A stretch of 34,745 nt of DNA from Cytophagales bacterium (GTDB lineage Bacteria; Bacteroidota; Bacteroidia; Cytophagales; Microscillaceae), in NCBI GenBank assembly GCA_013297825.1, contig JAAFIN010000019.1, positions 1 through 34,745 on the forward strand, read 5' to 3'. The translations under genes were made by a program, and so were the position numbers. The notes under the pieces were generated by a model. It was not told the DNA's origin. It saw only the letters and a program-made list of their open reading frames with translations, and did no database searches. Position 1 is the stretch's first letter. Every line of letters begins with the position of its first letter. Below are positions 8,583-17,305 of this stretch, piece after piece.

Positions 8583-8996
8583 ATGCACACAGAACGCACC
8601 GCAGAGTTTTTCAATAAAATTGCAAAAGGATTTTTTCCTGAATATTTAGGCATAGAAATTCTTAATATGTCAGAAGCAGAGATTTCTGCACGTTTTTTTA
8701 TCAAAAAAGAATTTTTGGCACCCAATGGATACTTGCACGCAGGTAGTGTGGTAACGCTTGCTGACACGCTTGCAGGCTTTGCGTGTGTGGCTTGTATGCC
8801 CCAAGAAGCGAAAAGTTTTACAACCGTAGAACTCAAAAGCAATTTTTTGGGAACAGCAAGAGAAGGCGAAGTGATTGCGATTGCAAAAGCTGAACATTTG
8901 GGTAAAACGACTCACGTGTGGGACGTGGTTTTAACACACAAAGATACAGGCAAAAAAATGGCTTTGTTTCGCTGTACGCAAATGATATTATATTAA
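8583..8996 (+). CDS. PaaI-family hotdog-fold thioesterase
   Basis: 137 residues, the usual length of single-domain PaaI/YbdB-type acyl-CoA thioesterases, cytoplasmic. The hotdog signature is NGYLHAGSVVTLADTLAG at residues about 46-63: the catalytic loop (HAG, equivalent to the family's HGG) followed on the central helix by the Asp at ADTLAG. A later strand TTVELKSNFLGTAREGEV matches the family's T-x-E-x-x-x-x-F region. Substrate is likely a small or aromatic acyl-CoA, but the sequence does not fix it. Expression is likely from the promoter at 8463-8492, with a leader made of heptad repeats. A GGTGTCA array begins two bases after the stop. Confidence 0.88.
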   Translation: MHTERTAEFFNKIAKGFFPEYLGIEILNMSEAEISARFFIKKEFLAPNGYLHAGSVVTLADTLAGFACVACMPQEAKSFTTVELKSNFLGTAREGEVIAIAKAEHLGKTTHVWDVVLTHKDTGKKMALFRCTQMILY

Positions 8997-8998
8997 AA

Positions 8999-9033
8999 GG
9001 TGTCAGGAATAAGGCGTCAGGTGTCAAGAATTA
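8999..9033. repeat. GGTGTCA heptad array
   Basis: Heptads GGTGTCA, GGAATAA, GGCGTCA, GGTGTCA, AGAATTA run directly after the thioesterase stop codon. Confidence 0.75.
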
Positions 9034-9133
9034 ATAAAAAAGGCATAAAATACGCCAAATAATACATTTATTTTTATAAAAAAAGAAAGTCAGTTTGTTT
9101 TGAATAAAATTAAAAAAATGTTAAAAAAAAATC

Positions 9134-9164
9134 TTGTAGAAAGGCATCTTTTTGCGTAAATTTG
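9134..9164 (+). promoter_or_regulatory. Bacteroidota-type promoter
   Basis: TTG (9134-9136), 20 bases, TAAATTTG (9157-9164) fits the -33/-7 consensus. A start near 9171 leaves about 63 bases of leader before ATG 9234. It also argues against the TTG at 9162 as the translation start, because that codon is inside the -7 box. Confidence 0.6.
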
Positions 9165-9233
9165 CGTCTTATAAGAAAGAAAAAATCACACAAATTTAAC
9201 AAATTATACCTATCAATTTGTGTGAGCATTATT

Positions 9234-10025
9234 ATGACACATCTTGTTGCAATTTTCGCTACAATCATTCGCAATTTTTTAATTTATTTATGTTATTGTG
9301 CGTTTTTTGCACATATTTTTGTTGCTTGCAAAAACAAAAACGACAAAGAAAATATAACAAATAACCAAAATGAATTATCTGTGGCTAATAACGCAGGTAA
9401 AAAAAATAATGTTGCCCAAAACGATAATGTAAAACTTGTGTCAGAAAAATCTGAAACTAATAAAACCGAAAAAAACACAGAAAAAGAGAATAAAAAAAGC
9501 AAAGAAACTATTGAAAATAAAACTTCAAAACTTTCAAAAACACAAGAATTATTAGCAAAATTTTCAAAAGACAAAGATACCAAAATCCAATACGCACCAC
9601 TTGATAATCAAATAATCAGTTCTGACACGCTTTTTAAAGTAAAAAACAACCTTTATGAGCTTAATTACGCAACTTCCTGTGTTAATGACAGCCTCATAGC
9701 ACAAGAGATGTCAGATATTCAACAAAGAAAATTGGTTATCTTTTCTCATAATTATCAAACTGACATTGCTTTCAAAGTAAATGGACAAAGTACCACCAAA
9801 AAAACTATTAAAAAAGACCTTTTTTTGAATAAAATTGAACGTGATTTTTTGGAAAAATCTATTATAAAACACCCTCAATTTGTAAGGTTTGATGAAGCAA
9901 AAAATGAAGCCATTTTTGAATTTATTATTGGTGTCCCAAATACTGATTGGCTTGTGATTGCTGCAGTTAATCTTAGCCCACAAGGTAATTTTAGAATTAT
10001 TGATATTATGATGCCTGAAATGTAA
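9234..10025 (+). CDS. Putative lipoprotein of unknown function
   Basis: From ATG 9234 the protein has 263 residues. A hydrophobic N-terminus ends in AHIFVAC followed by KNKND, which reads as a type II signal peptide with the lipid-bearing Cys at about residue 32. Next is a roughly 90-residue low-complexity tether rich in Lys, Asn and Glu, then a globular C-terminal domain of about 140 residues that I do not recognise (YAPLDNQIISSDTLF to IIDIMMPEM). The layout, anchor plus flexible linker plus domain, suits an outer- or inner-membrane lipoprotein. The TTG start at 9162 is rejected because it lies within the promoter. The gene stands alone between thioesterase and a bidirectional terminator. 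Confidence 0.65.
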   Translation: MTHLVAIFATIIRNFLIYLCYCAFFAHIFVACKNKNDKENITNNQNELSVANNAGKKNNVAQNDNVKLVSEKSETNKTEKNTEKENKKSKETIENKTSKLSKTQELLAKFSKDKDTKIQYAPLDNQIISSDTLFKVKNNLYELNYATSCVNDSLIAQEMSDIQQRKLVIFSHNYQTDIAFKVNGQSTTKKTIKKDLFLNKIERDFLEKSIIKHPQFVRFDEAKNEAIFEFIIGVPNTDWLVIAAVNLSPQGNFRIIDIMMPEM

Positions 10026-10028
10026 GGT

Positions 10029-10086
10029 AATGATGAATTATAAATTATAGATTATGAATTGAATACATTTTCAATTTATAATCTAT
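10029..10086. repeat. Heptad array with inverted partner
   Basis: Heptads AATGATG, AATTATA, AATTATA, GATTATG, AATTGAA begin three bases after the lipoprotein stop. The right part of the array (10047-10063) pairs with 10070-10086 at 16 of 17 positions, so the array also forms a hairpin in the 3' untranslated region. Confidence 0.65.
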
Positions 10087-10138
10087 TTTTATTGATATTT
10101 AAAAAATATATTTTATATTTTCATACAAATTATAAAAC

Positions 10139-10178
10139 AAAAAAACCTCTCTATTTTTGAAATAAAGAGGTTTTTTTT
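10139..10178. terminator. Bidirectional intrinsic terminator
   Basis: AAAAACCTCT (10141-10150) pairs with AGAGGTTTTT (10166-10175) around a 15-base loop, with an A-run before and a T-run after. It lies between convergent genes and can serve both. Confidence 0.85.
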
Positions 10179-10195
10179 ATAAATTGATAAAAGTT

Positions 10196-11242
10196 TTATC
10201 TATTTAAAAGTTCTTTTTTGAGGCGGTCAATCAATTCTGGTTGTGTAACAGGTTTGAGTTCAGTTTTTTCTATTTGATTATCAAAAAACTCAAAGAATTG
10301 TTTGTCATAATAAAGGAAATGACGTTTTCCTGTTTTTTCGTCCAAATGTAATTCTTTTCCTCTCACATTATTGCTATACAAAAACAATTTGTTGCCATAA
10401 TATTGATAAGAAAGTTTATTGCCTTTTAAGTCATTTTCAAGCGTTGTGTTGCGTTTTCCATCAAATATTCCCAAATCATCATCTTGTTTGTTGGTTTGGT
10501 ATGTAAGGTTGTTGGCTACTTCAAATTTATCTTCTTCAGGTTTTTGCTCATTGCGAGGTTTTACATTAAGAAGTGTATGCAATTTTTGGTTTTGAGTACG
10601 GTTTAATGTACTTTTTTCCATTTCCAAATTTTCAACAACATTGGTTGTATTTGGTGAAGTTTTTTTTGTATTTTCCATAGCAATACCAGCATTTGCATCA
10701 ATTTTTGAATTAGTATTTTGCAAATTGGCATTATTATTTTGTACCTCCAATTTAATTTTGATTTCTACATTGTCATTTGCAGTTTCATTATTTTGGTTTT
10801 GGGCATTATTTTGTTGTTCATTCACATTTTCCAAATTTTGGGTATTTTGTGAAGGAATATTTTTTTGTGCAACTTGTTCTGTGTAGGATTTTGGTTTGAA
10901 GAATGTATGATATTCTTTATATACATCAAAATATGTAAGCATAGAAGTCATTACACTTGCCACAAGGAGCGAACCCACAAGAGCGGTGCGAGGCATATTA
11001 AACAATGTGCCTGTTGGTTCCACGTCCAATGTGTTAAAATGAGCTTTAAGTTCTTTTTTGCGTGCTTCAAAAATAGCATCTCTTAATCCTTCCTCCAACT
11101 GCATTTCGTCTTTGAGTTCAGGATTAGCATCTATTAAGTTTTGGAAAAAAGCACGGTCTTGTGCTGAAAGCGTATCATTGATAAATGCTTCTTTCCATTC
11201 TTCTTGGGACATATTTTGCAAATTCATTTTGTTATAACTCAT
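10196..11242 (-). CDS. Membrane anti-sigma-like protein with Asn/Gln-rich periplasmic linker
   Basis: 348 residues. Residues 1-80 are a soluble N-terminal part (MSQEEWKEAFINDTLSAQDR, PELKDEMQLEEGLRDAI) resembling the cytoplasmic sigma-binding region of ECF anti-sigma factors. One membrane segment lies at about 86-105 (TALVGSLLVASVMTSML). Then comes a long low-complexity stretch rich in Asn and Gln (about 125-215), and a C-terminal region ending in a compact charged tail. It is 52 bases downstream of the ECF sigma gene on the same strand, the usual sigma/anti-sigma operon order. The role is inferred from position and topology, not from a strongly recognised domain. MSYNKM starts at the ATG at 11242; an ATG five codons later is also possible. 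Confidence 0.65.
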   Translation of the reverse strand: MSYNKMNLQNMSQEEWKEAFINDTLSAQDRAFFQNLIDANPELKDEMQLEEGLRDAIFEARKKELKAHFNTLDVEPTGTLFNMPRTALVGSLLVASVMTSMLTYFDVYKEYHTFFKPKSYTEQVAQKNIPSQNTQNLENVNEQQNNAQNQNNETANDNVEIKIKLEVQNNNANLQNTNSKIDANAGIAMENTKKTSPNTTNVVENLEMEKSTLNRTQNQKLHTLLNVKPRNEQKPEEDKFEVANNLTYQTNKQDDDLGIFDGKRNTTLENDLKGNKLSYQYYGNKLFLYSNNVRGKELHLDEKTGKRHFLYYDKQFFEFFDNQIEKTELKPVTQPELIDRLKKELLNR

Positions 11243-11294
11243 TTTTTAAGGGGATTTTTAGAGATATTTTTTGGTGTTTTTTGCGGTGTTTTTG

Positions 11295-11849
11295 CTAATC
11301 TAAGAAATCAGTTGCTTTATAATTTGATTTGATATATTCGTCCAATTCTTTTTTGCATTTATATTTTTTGGTTTTGGCGGTATCTGCATTAGCAAATCCA
11401 AGTTTTTCTGCAATTTCTTGCATTGAATAATTATCAAAATAATAATACATCAATACTTTTTTGCAGGTTTCGCCTAAGCTGTTGAGACATTTGGCAATGA
11501 TAGCATCACGTTCTTCTTTTTCAAAATCATTGTATTCTTTACCTTCCACCATATCACTGGAAAGTTTGCTTTTTCGTTCAAGTTCTTTACGCCACAAATT
11601 TTGGCACACGCTATATACGAATGTACTTATCTTAGAGGTAAGCACAAAATCATCGCGTCTTGCTTTTTGCCAAAAAATAACGATAGCCTCTTGGTAGATG
11701 TCTTGTGCTTCTTCTTCTGTACCATTATTTTTGATGATCATTTTTGTCATCATTTTATAATTTTTTTTGTACAGATAATCCAATACACTTTCATCTCCTT
11801 TTCTTATACGTTGAATAAGCTGACTATCACTTGGAGAGAAAAGACCCAT
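11295..11849 (-). CDS. ECF-type RNA polymerase sigma-70 factor
   Basis: 184 residues, the normal ECF length. Region 2 is present (SDSQLIQRIRKGDESVLDYL then DIYQEAIVIFWQKA, the -10 recognition and core-binding helices). Region 4 follows (LGETCKKVLMYYYFDNYSMQEIAEKLGF with a helix-turn-helix and a terminal KKYKCKKELDEYI), with only a short linker between them. It should direct RNA polymerase to a small regulon, held by the product of the next gene. No promoter was recognised in its 300-base upstream region. Confidence 0.93.
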   Translation of the reverse strand: MGLFSPSDSQLIQRIRKGDESVLDYLYKKNYKMMTKMIIKNNGTEEEAQDIYQEAIVIFWQKARRDDFVLTSKISTFVYSVCQNLWRKELERKSKLSSDMVEGKEYNDFEKEERDAIIAKCLNSLGETCKKVLMYYYFDNYSMQEIAEKLGFANADTAKTKKYKCKKELDEYIKSNYKATDFLD

Positions 11850-12054
11850 ATTTGTTCTTTTTTATACAAAATACACGCCATTTGTAACTTCTTTTTTCAA
11901 AAGAAATTACAATTTTTTTATTTTTTTTAATAAAATACAAATGATTTTTTATTATCACGTAATTTATTTACAAAATGTTGCCTTAAAGTTAGTATTTATT
12001 TTTGAATTTACAAAAAAAAAGGGATTTTTTTAAGAAAAAAGTAATAAAGGAAAA

Positions 12055-12082
12055 GGTGTCAGGAGAAAAGTGTCAGGTAAAG
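12055..12082. repeat. GGTGTCA/GGAGAAA heptad array
   Basis: Heptads GGTGTCA, GGAGAAA, AGTGTCA, GGTAAAG. It is the only copy of this family in the window not directly behind a stop codon. Confidence 0.7.
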
Positions 12083-12103
12083 AAAGAGAGTAGTAAAAAC
12101 AAA

Positions 12104-12150
12104 AAACAGCCAAATTGCTACATAATAACAATGCTATTGGCTGTTTCATT
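12104..12150. repeat. Mini-element with AAACAGCCAA / TTGGCTGTTT ends
   Basis: Perfect 10-base inverted ends (12104-12113 and 12137-12146) enclose ATTGCTACATAATAACAATG. The same layout with a related interior occurs at 19685-19731 and 21475-21533, and with a different interior at 28557-28614. Confidence 0.75.
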
Positions 12151-12156
12151 TTATTA

Positions 12157-13035
12157 TTAGTCTTTGTGCCATTTGCAAGCCAAAAGTGTATTATAAAGCA
12201 GTGCAGTGATTGTCATAGGGCCTACACCACCAGGAACAGGCGTAATAAAGCTACATTTTGGAGCAGTTTCTGTATAATCTACATCACCAACAAGGCGAAA
12301 ACCTTGTTTTTTGGTGGCATCTTCTACACGATTGATGCCCACATCTATCACGATAGCACCTTCTTTTACCATATCTTTTGTGATAAGATTAGGAATACCA
12401 ATCGCAACCACCAAAATATCAGCTTGCATAGTAAATTCTGCAAGATTTGGGGTTTTACTGTGGCAAAGTGTAACCGTACAATTTCCTATTTTTTCATTTC
12501 TTGCCATCAAAATACTCATTGGAGAGCCTACAATTTGGCTTCTTCCTACCACCACACAATGTTTTCCAGAGGTTTGGATTTCGTATTTTTCTAATAATTT
12601 CAAAATCCCAAGCGGTGTAGCAGAAATATAACAAGGTTGATTTTTGTTCATTTTGCCTACATTTTCAGGGTGAAAACCATCTACATCTTTGTCAGGATGA
12701 ATGTGTTTGATGACATTATCCACATTGATATATTTGGGAAGTGGCAACTGCACAATAAAACCGTCAATTTGTGGGTTTTCGTTAAGTTTTTGGATTTCTA
12801 ATAATAAATTTTCTTCTGAAATATTTTCGTCCAAATGAATAAGTGTAGAATCAAAACCAACCCTTTTGCAGGCTTCTACTTTGCCATTTACATACGTTTG
12901 GCTTGGTGTGTCATTGCCCACTAATATTGCAGCAAGGTGAGGCTTTTTTTTACCTGCTTGTATGCGTGTTTGCACTTCTTGTGCAATTTCGTCTTGTATA
13001 AGAAGTGCAGTGTTTTTTCCGTCTAAAATAGTCAT
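12157..13035 (-). CDS. folD: Methylene-THF dehydrogenase / methenyl-THF cyclohydrolase
   Basis: Interconverts 5,10-methylene-, methenyl- and 10-formyl-tetrahydrofolate, feeding purine and formylmethionine synthesis; cytoplasmic. The 292 residues match family length. Catalytic segment YVNGKVEACKRVG carries the conserved Tyr and Lys; QLPLPKYIN and DKDVDGFHPENVGKM form the folate site; VVGRSQIVGSPM is the dinucleotide-binding loop; PGGVGPMTITALL is the C-terminal signature. Its ATG at 13035 is preceded, four bases upstream in the gene's direction, by an eight-unit heptad array. It shares strand and pathway with guaA, but the 220-base repeat-filled gap makes a shared transcript uncertain. Confidence 0.97.
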   Translation of the reverse strand: MTILDGKNTALLIQDEIAQEVQTRIQAGKKKPHLAAILVGNDTPSQTYVNGKVEACKRVGFDSTLIHLDENISEENLLLEIQKLNENPQIDGFIVQLPLPKYINVDNVIKHIHPDKDVDGFHPENVGKMNKNQPCYISATPLGILKLLEKYEIQTSGKHCVVVGRSQIVGSPMSILMARNEKIGNCTVTLCHSKTPNLAEFTMQADILVVAIGIPNLITKDMVKEGAIVIDVGINRVEDATKKQGFRLVGDVDYTETAPKCSFITPVPGGVGPMTITALLYNTLLACKWHKD

Positions 13036-13039
13036 TGAG

Positions 13040-13095
13040 AATTAGGAATTAAGAATTAGGAATTAAGAATTAGGAATTAAGAATTAAGAATTAAG
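13040..13095. repeat. Eight-unit heptad array upstream of folD
   Basis: Eight uninterrupted heptads alternate AATTAGG and AATTAAG (CCTAATT/CTTAATT on the gene strand). This is the most regular array in the window. It ends four bases before the folD ATG. Confidence 0.93.
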
Positions 13096-13211
13096 AATTT
13101 ATACAAAATACTTTTTAATTATACAAATTTTATTTTAATTATTTTTTTTAATTATCATAAATATTTTTCAATTATTTTTTTTATATTTAATGATAAAAAT
13201 TCACTCTTATT

Positions 13212-13252
13212 TGGCTGTTTCATTTACCATTTACCATTTACCATTTACCATT
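13212..13252. repeat. 13-base core plus four TACCATT heptads at the guaA stop
   Basis: TGGCTGTTTCATT (13212-13224) is followed by four perfect TACCATT units (13225-13252). The array ends three bases from the guaA stop codon. Confidence 0.93.
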
Positions 13253-13255
13253 ATT

Positions 13256-14809
13256 TTACTCCCACTCTATTGTTGCAGGTGGTTTTGAGCTAATATCATA
13301 CACAACACGATTGATGCCACGCACTTTGTTGATAATTTCATTAGAAATTTCTGCCAAAATATCATACGGAATATGCACCCAATCCGCAGTCATACCATCT
13401 ACACTATGCACAGCACGCAATGCAAGCACATTTTCGTAAGTGCGTTCATCACCCATTACGCCAACGCTTTGGGCATTTAGTAGAATTGCACCAGCTTGCC
13501 AAATGGAAGTATAAAGATTTTTTTCGTAAAGTTTTTGGATAAAAATTTCATCAGCATCTTGCAAAATTTGTACTTTTTTTGGTGTAATATCACCCAAAAT
13601 ACGAATTGCAAGACCAGGCCCTGGAAAAGGGTGTCTTTGCAAAATTTCGGTTGGTAAGGATAAAGATTTTCCTACATTTCTTACTTCATCTTTAAACAAC
13701 ATTCTAAGCGGTTCTAAAATCTTCAAATTCATTTTTTCAGGTAATCCGCCTACATTATGATGTGATTTTATGGTAACAGAATGACCATTTATGGCTACGC
13801 TTTCTATCACATCAGGGTAAATCGTACCTTGTGCAAGCCATTTTGCCCCAATTATTTTTTTTGCCTCTTGCTCAAAAACATCTATAAAAGTTTTTCCAAT
13901 CGCTTTTCTTTTGAGTTCAGGGTCAGATAATCCTTCCAAAGCAGTATAAAATTCTGTTTGGGCTTTTACCCCAATAATATTTAATCCTAAATTTTTGTAG
14001 GTATGAAGGACATTTTCAAATTCATTTTTACGCAAAAGTCCATTATCCACAAAAATACAATGTAATTGTGTGCCAATAGCTTTGTGTAGCAACAACGCCA
14101 AAACTGAAGAATCAACCCCACCAGAAAGTCCCAAAATCACTTTATCGTCTTTTACTTGTTTTTGAATTTGGGTAATGCTGGTTTCTATAAATTGGTTTGC
14201 AGTCCAATTAGGATTTACTTGTGCAATATTTAAAATAAAATTTTTTAATAAAATTTTTCCTTCTGTGCTGTGTGTAACCTCTGGGTGAAATTGTACGCCA
14301 AATATATTTTTGTTTTTTATTTGAAAACTTGCATTTTCTACGCTTTCAGTGGAAGCAATTTTTTCAAAATTATTTGGAAGATGTACGATTGTATCACCGT
14401 GTGACATCCACATTTGGGTATTTTGGGAAATATCTTTAAAAAGTGGATTTTCATTTGAAAAATATTGCAGATTAGAACGCCCATATTCACGTGTATTGGA
14501 TGATTGCACTTTTCCACCTGCCAAATGTGTAAGAAGTTGCGCCCCATAACACACACCCAAAATAGGTATATCAAGCTCAAAAATAGTTTTTGGCAATGTT
14601 GGGGCATCTGTTTGTGTAACAGAACAAGGACTACCTGACAAAATAATGCCTTTTACGCCATTTTTTTGAGAAATTTCAGTTATTATTTTTTCAAAATGCG
14701 TGTAAGGATAAATTTCGCAATACACATTCAATTCTCTCACCCTGCGAGCTATGAGTTGGGTATATTGGGAACCAAAATCAAAAATAAGGATTTGGGGCAA
14801 TGAAGGCAT
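13256..14809 (-). CDS. guaA: GMP synthase (glutamine-hydrolysing)
   Basis: Converts XMP to GMP with ATP and glutamine; last step of guanine nucleotide synthesis. 517 residues, full length. The class I glutaminase domain has [17 protein letters not shown], the nucleophile in [10 protein letters not shown] and His/Glu in FHPEVTHS. The ATP-pyrophosphatase P-loop [10 protein letters not shown] follows. The C-terminal dimerisation domain has [23 protein letters not shown] and ends KPPATIEWE as expected. The ATG at 14809 starts one residue-pair before the first strand, so the start is secure. A TATTTTTG-type -7 box lies at 14860-14853 on the minus strand without a visible -33. Confidence 0.97.
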   Translation of the reverse strand: MPSLPQILIFDFGSQYTQLIARRVRELNVYCEIYPYTHFEKIITEISQKNGVKGIILSGSPCSVTQTDAPTLPKTIFELDIPILGVCYGAQLLTHLAGGKVQSSNTREYGRSNLQYFSNENPLFKDISQNTQMWMSHGDTIVHLPNNFEKIASTESVENASFQIKNKNIFGVQFHPEVTHSTEGKILLKNFILNIAQVNPNWTANQFIETSITQIQKQVKDDKVILGLSGGVDSSVLALLLHKAIGTQLHCIFVDNGLLRKNEFENVLHTYKNLGLNIIGVKAQTEFYTALEGLSDPELKRKAIGKTFIDVFEQEAKKIIGAKWLAQGTIYPDVIESVAINGHSVTIKSHHNVGGLPEKMNLKILEPLRMLFKDEVRNVGKSLSLPTEILQRHPFPGPGLAIRILGDITPKKVQILQDADEIFIQKLYEKNLYTSIWQAGAILLNAQSVGVMGDERTYENVLALRAVHSVDGMTADWVHIPYDILAEISNEIINKVRGINRVVYDISSKPPATIEWE

Positions 14810-14910
14810 TTTTTTAATTTATTTTTTGTGGTTTTTTATGTTTTTGTTTTTGCAAAAATATACATTTTTTTAATAACCTTTGTATTTAAAATTTGACTAT
14901 GATTGGGCAA

Positions 14911-14925
14911 GGGCAAGCCTTGCCC
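14911..14925. repeat. GGGCAA-GCC-TTGCCC palindrome
   Basis: A 6-3-6 GC-rich palindrome in otherwise AT-rich DNA between guaA and comEC. No T-run follows. It shares the three-base-loop geometry of other palindromes in the window. Confidence 0.5.
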
Positions 14926-14969
14926 CTACTAAAAAATTATAAAATATGAATGTTTTTAAACAATACTTT

Positions 14970-15000
14970 CACCTGACACCTTTCTCCTAACACCTTTCCC
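14970..15000. repeat. GGTGTCA/GGAGAAA heptad array at the comEC stop
   Basis: On the minus strand it reads GGGAAA, GGTGTTA, GGAGAAA, GGTGTCA, GGTG. It directly abuts the comEC TAA stop (15003-15001). Confidence 0.85.
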
Positions 15001-17223
15001 TTAAAATTTCACCTGAAAAAAACCTTTTTCCCAAATATTATAACAAGGAATTTTGAGATTTTTGGCTTGATTTTCTAATAAATTTGCTCGTCTTTTGGAG
15101 TTAGAAGCGTCAAGAATAAGTTTTGGGATTTCCATTTCTTGGGCTAATTTTTCTAAATCAAAAATCGCATTGTATTGTACCCAAACATAATCTACTTCCA
15201 AATTTTCAAATTGTTTTGCAAATTTTTTTAAATCTTTATTTGGTATTTTTTCGTTTAAAACCAATATTTTTATTGTATTATTTTTACTTTTTGATTTTTT
15301 TTCATTTGGATTTTTTTCATTTTTAAAAATAATAAACGAAAAACTATTTTCTTTTTTATAAATAAAATTTTTGCTTAAAAAAACGTCTTTTTTCCAAAAA
15401 ACATTTTCTTTTTCTCTAATTCCCCAATACGCCAAAGCTGGTTTTGTGGCAAATTCTCTGATAATTTTGCTTGCAGTATCGTGTTCCAAAACAAGCATTT
15501 TATTTGCTTCTACTACGCTCAAAGTTGATTGTTTTGGGGTGTGATAAATGGTCAAAAATTGTTGTGATTGTCTTTCAAAAAATCTAAATAAAAATATTCC
15601 TACAAAAAATACAAACGCAAATGTGGCATAATAAAAAAAATTGATTTTTCTTTTTATAAAAAATAAAAAAATGCAAAACACAAAACCATACATCAAAAAC
15701 GTTTGTCCTGATGTCCAATACACATTTTCGGTAAGTGCAAAAGGCAATTTTTCCAAAAAAAGTGTAACATAATTCATCAACCAAATCCCAAACCACAAAC
15801 AACTGCCCAAAATTCCACCCAAATATGGAATCCAACCCAACAAAATGCAAATTACACCCAAATAAAGCACAATAGAACTTATGGGAATTATGAGTAAATT
15901 TGCAATCAAAAAATAATTAGGGAATTGGTGAAAATAATAAAATCCTAATGGAAATGTAAGCAGTTGAGCAGAAAGTGATACACTTGTAAGTTCCCAAAAA
16001 TAAAACACATATTTATTGGGTGCTTCGTACCAATTTTTGATAACAGGTTGAAAAACTATAATACTCAAAACCGCCAAATATGACAACTGAAAACCAACCG
16101 ACCATAACAAAAAAGGTTCGTAAAGCAACAACATAAAAGCAGAACACGCCAAAATATTATACATTGTGCCTTTTTTACCAAAAACTTTTCCCAAAGCCAC
16201 CAACGAAAACATCACCACAGCACGCAATACTGATGCAGAAAATCCTGTTACAATCGCATAACCCCACAAAAAAAACAAAACCAGAGAAGCGTACAAAATC
16301 TTACCTTTTAGTCCTTTTTTCTCTAAAAATCCAAAAAACCACGCAAAAGGTACAAGCATCATTCCCACGTGCATTCCCGAAACCGCTAACACGTGCATTA
16401 GCCCTGTTCCTGAATATGCCTCTAATATTTCATTGTCCATCTGTTCCTTTACACCCAAAACCAACGCAACCGCAATCGCAGATTCACGAGGTGAATTAAC
16501 CAAATCGTTGAGTAATTTGCTACACAAACCACGCAAATACAAGGCATAAGCCACAAATGAATTTTGGGGCGAATAATTTATTTTGGAAAAAGTATTTGGG
16601 AGGACGTAATGATGATGATAAATATTTTGGAACGTAAGATATTCTTTGTAATTAAATTCTTGTGGATTTTCTGGCGGAATAACCAAAAAAGGACTTCCTT
16701 TTATCAATAAAACATCTCCATATTTTAGTTCTTGAAGAATTTTATTTGGATTTTGGGTTTCTTTCTTGAACGAAATCATTGCACGTCCTTTTGTTTTTTG
16801 CCAATTTTTGATTTTCCCTTTTGGTGTATTTTTTAAAACACAAATTTCTTTAATTTCTGCCTCTGTCCTGAAACTAAACTTACGATTTTGGACTTCTTCG
16901 TCTATGCAAGCGGTGTAGGCAATTATGCTGTCTTTTACGTGAAAAAGATGATTTTTTTGATGAAATTCTTGAAAATGATAAGTGCGAAAAACACCAAAAA
17001 ACACCAAAAATATTGCTCCTAAAACGCCAAAAAGCATTTTGGCGTGATTTTTTATTTTTGGAAAAAAAATCAAAAAAATGCTATAAACCCCAAATATTCC
17101 ACCCAATAACCAATTTATTACTAAACCATTTCCCCAAAAATCATATATTTTAAATGTTGCCTCTAACACAATTCCAATTACCAAAAACAACACCCAACGT
17201 ACATAAATATAAGGTGACCACAT
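15001..17223 (-). CDS. comEC: ComEC/Rec2-family DNA uptake channel
   Basis: A 740-residue polytopic membrane protein expected to pass single-stranded DNA across the inner membrane during natural transformation. Two to three N-terminal membrane helices flank a DUF4131-like soluble domain (about 80-210, with GDVLLIKGSPFLVIPPENPQEFNYKEYL). The core Competence domain (about 240-510) carries the hallmark GTGLMHVLAVSGMHVGMM and several helices. A soluble tail of about 180 residues follows. The metallo-beta-lactamase domain found in Bacillus ComEC is not recognisable; this shorter form is common in Bacteroidota. The ATG at 17223 is sound. The start lies beside third-family repeats and the stop abuts a GGTGTCA array. 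No other competence gene is nearby, as is usual. Confidence 0.9.
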   Translation of the reverse strand: MWSPYIYVRWVLFLVIGIVLEATFKIYDFWGNGLVINWLLGGIFGVYSIFLIFFPKIKNHAKMLFGVLGAIFLVFFGVFRTYHFQEFHQKNHLFHVKDSIIAYTACIDEEVQNRKFSFRTEAEIKEICVLKNTPKGKIKNWQKTKGRAMISFKKETQNPNKILQELKYGDVLLIKGSPFLVIPPENPQEFNYKEYLTFQNIYHHHYVLPNTFSKINYSPQNSFVAYALYLRGLCSKLLNDLVNSPRESAIAVALVLGVKEQMDNEILEAYSGTGLMHVLAVSGMHVGMMLVPFAWFFGFLEKKGLKGKILYASLVLFFLWGYAIVTGFSASVLRAVVMFSLVALGKVFGKKGTMYNILACSAFMLLLYEPFLLWSVGFQLSYLAVLSIIVFQPVIKNWYEAPNKYVFYFWELTSVSLSAQLLTFPLGFYYFHQFPNYFLIANLLIIPISSIVLYLGVICILLGWIPYLGGILGSCLWFGIWLMNYVTLFLEKLPFALTENVYWTSGQTFLMYGFVFCIFLFFIKRKINFFYYATFAFVFFVGIFLFRFFERQSQQFLTIYHTPKQSTLSVVEANKMLVLEHDTASKIIREFATKPALAYWGIREKENVFWKKDVFLSKNFIYKKENSFSFIIFKNEKNPNEKKSKSKNNTIKILVLNEKIPNKDLKKFAKQFENLEVDYVWVQYNAIFDLEKLAQEMEIPKLILDASNSKRRANLLENQAKNLKIPCYNIWEKGFFQVKF

Positions 17224-17227
17224 AGAA

Positions 17228-17305
17228 AAAGTTTAAGGTTTAAAAGCCCCCTAACCCCCAAAGGGGGAACAAAAGGCAGGTTTTAAGGAAGGTTTAAAAG
17301 TTCAA
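17228..17305. repeat. AAGTTTAAGG repeats with a CCCCCTAACCCCCAAAGGGGG island
   Basis: AAAGTTTAAGGTTTAAAAG precedes a GC-rich segment (17242-17268) containing CCCCCAAAGGGGG, then AGGTTTTAAGGAAGGTTT and AAAAGTTCAA. The final AA abuts the stop codon of the restriction-modification gene (17308-17306). A partial inverted copy of the GC-rich part occurs at 23864-23883. Confidence 0.75.

Larger units (their letters stand above)
11850..12156. other. 307-base gene-free region
   Basis: Upstream of the ECF sigma gene the DNA is nearly pure A/T with no clear promoter. The second half holds a GGTGTCA array (12055-12082) and a 13-base-core mini-element (12104-12150) near the folD stop. Confidence 0.7.

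Noticed and set aside
9162-9233. Upstream TTG start for the lipoprotein
   Set aside because: The codon lies in the predicted -7 promoter box and would bury the signal peptide.
13040-13095. CRISPR array from regularly repeated units
   Set aside because: Units are only seven bases with no spacers, and no cas genes are in the window; it is a tandem repeat.
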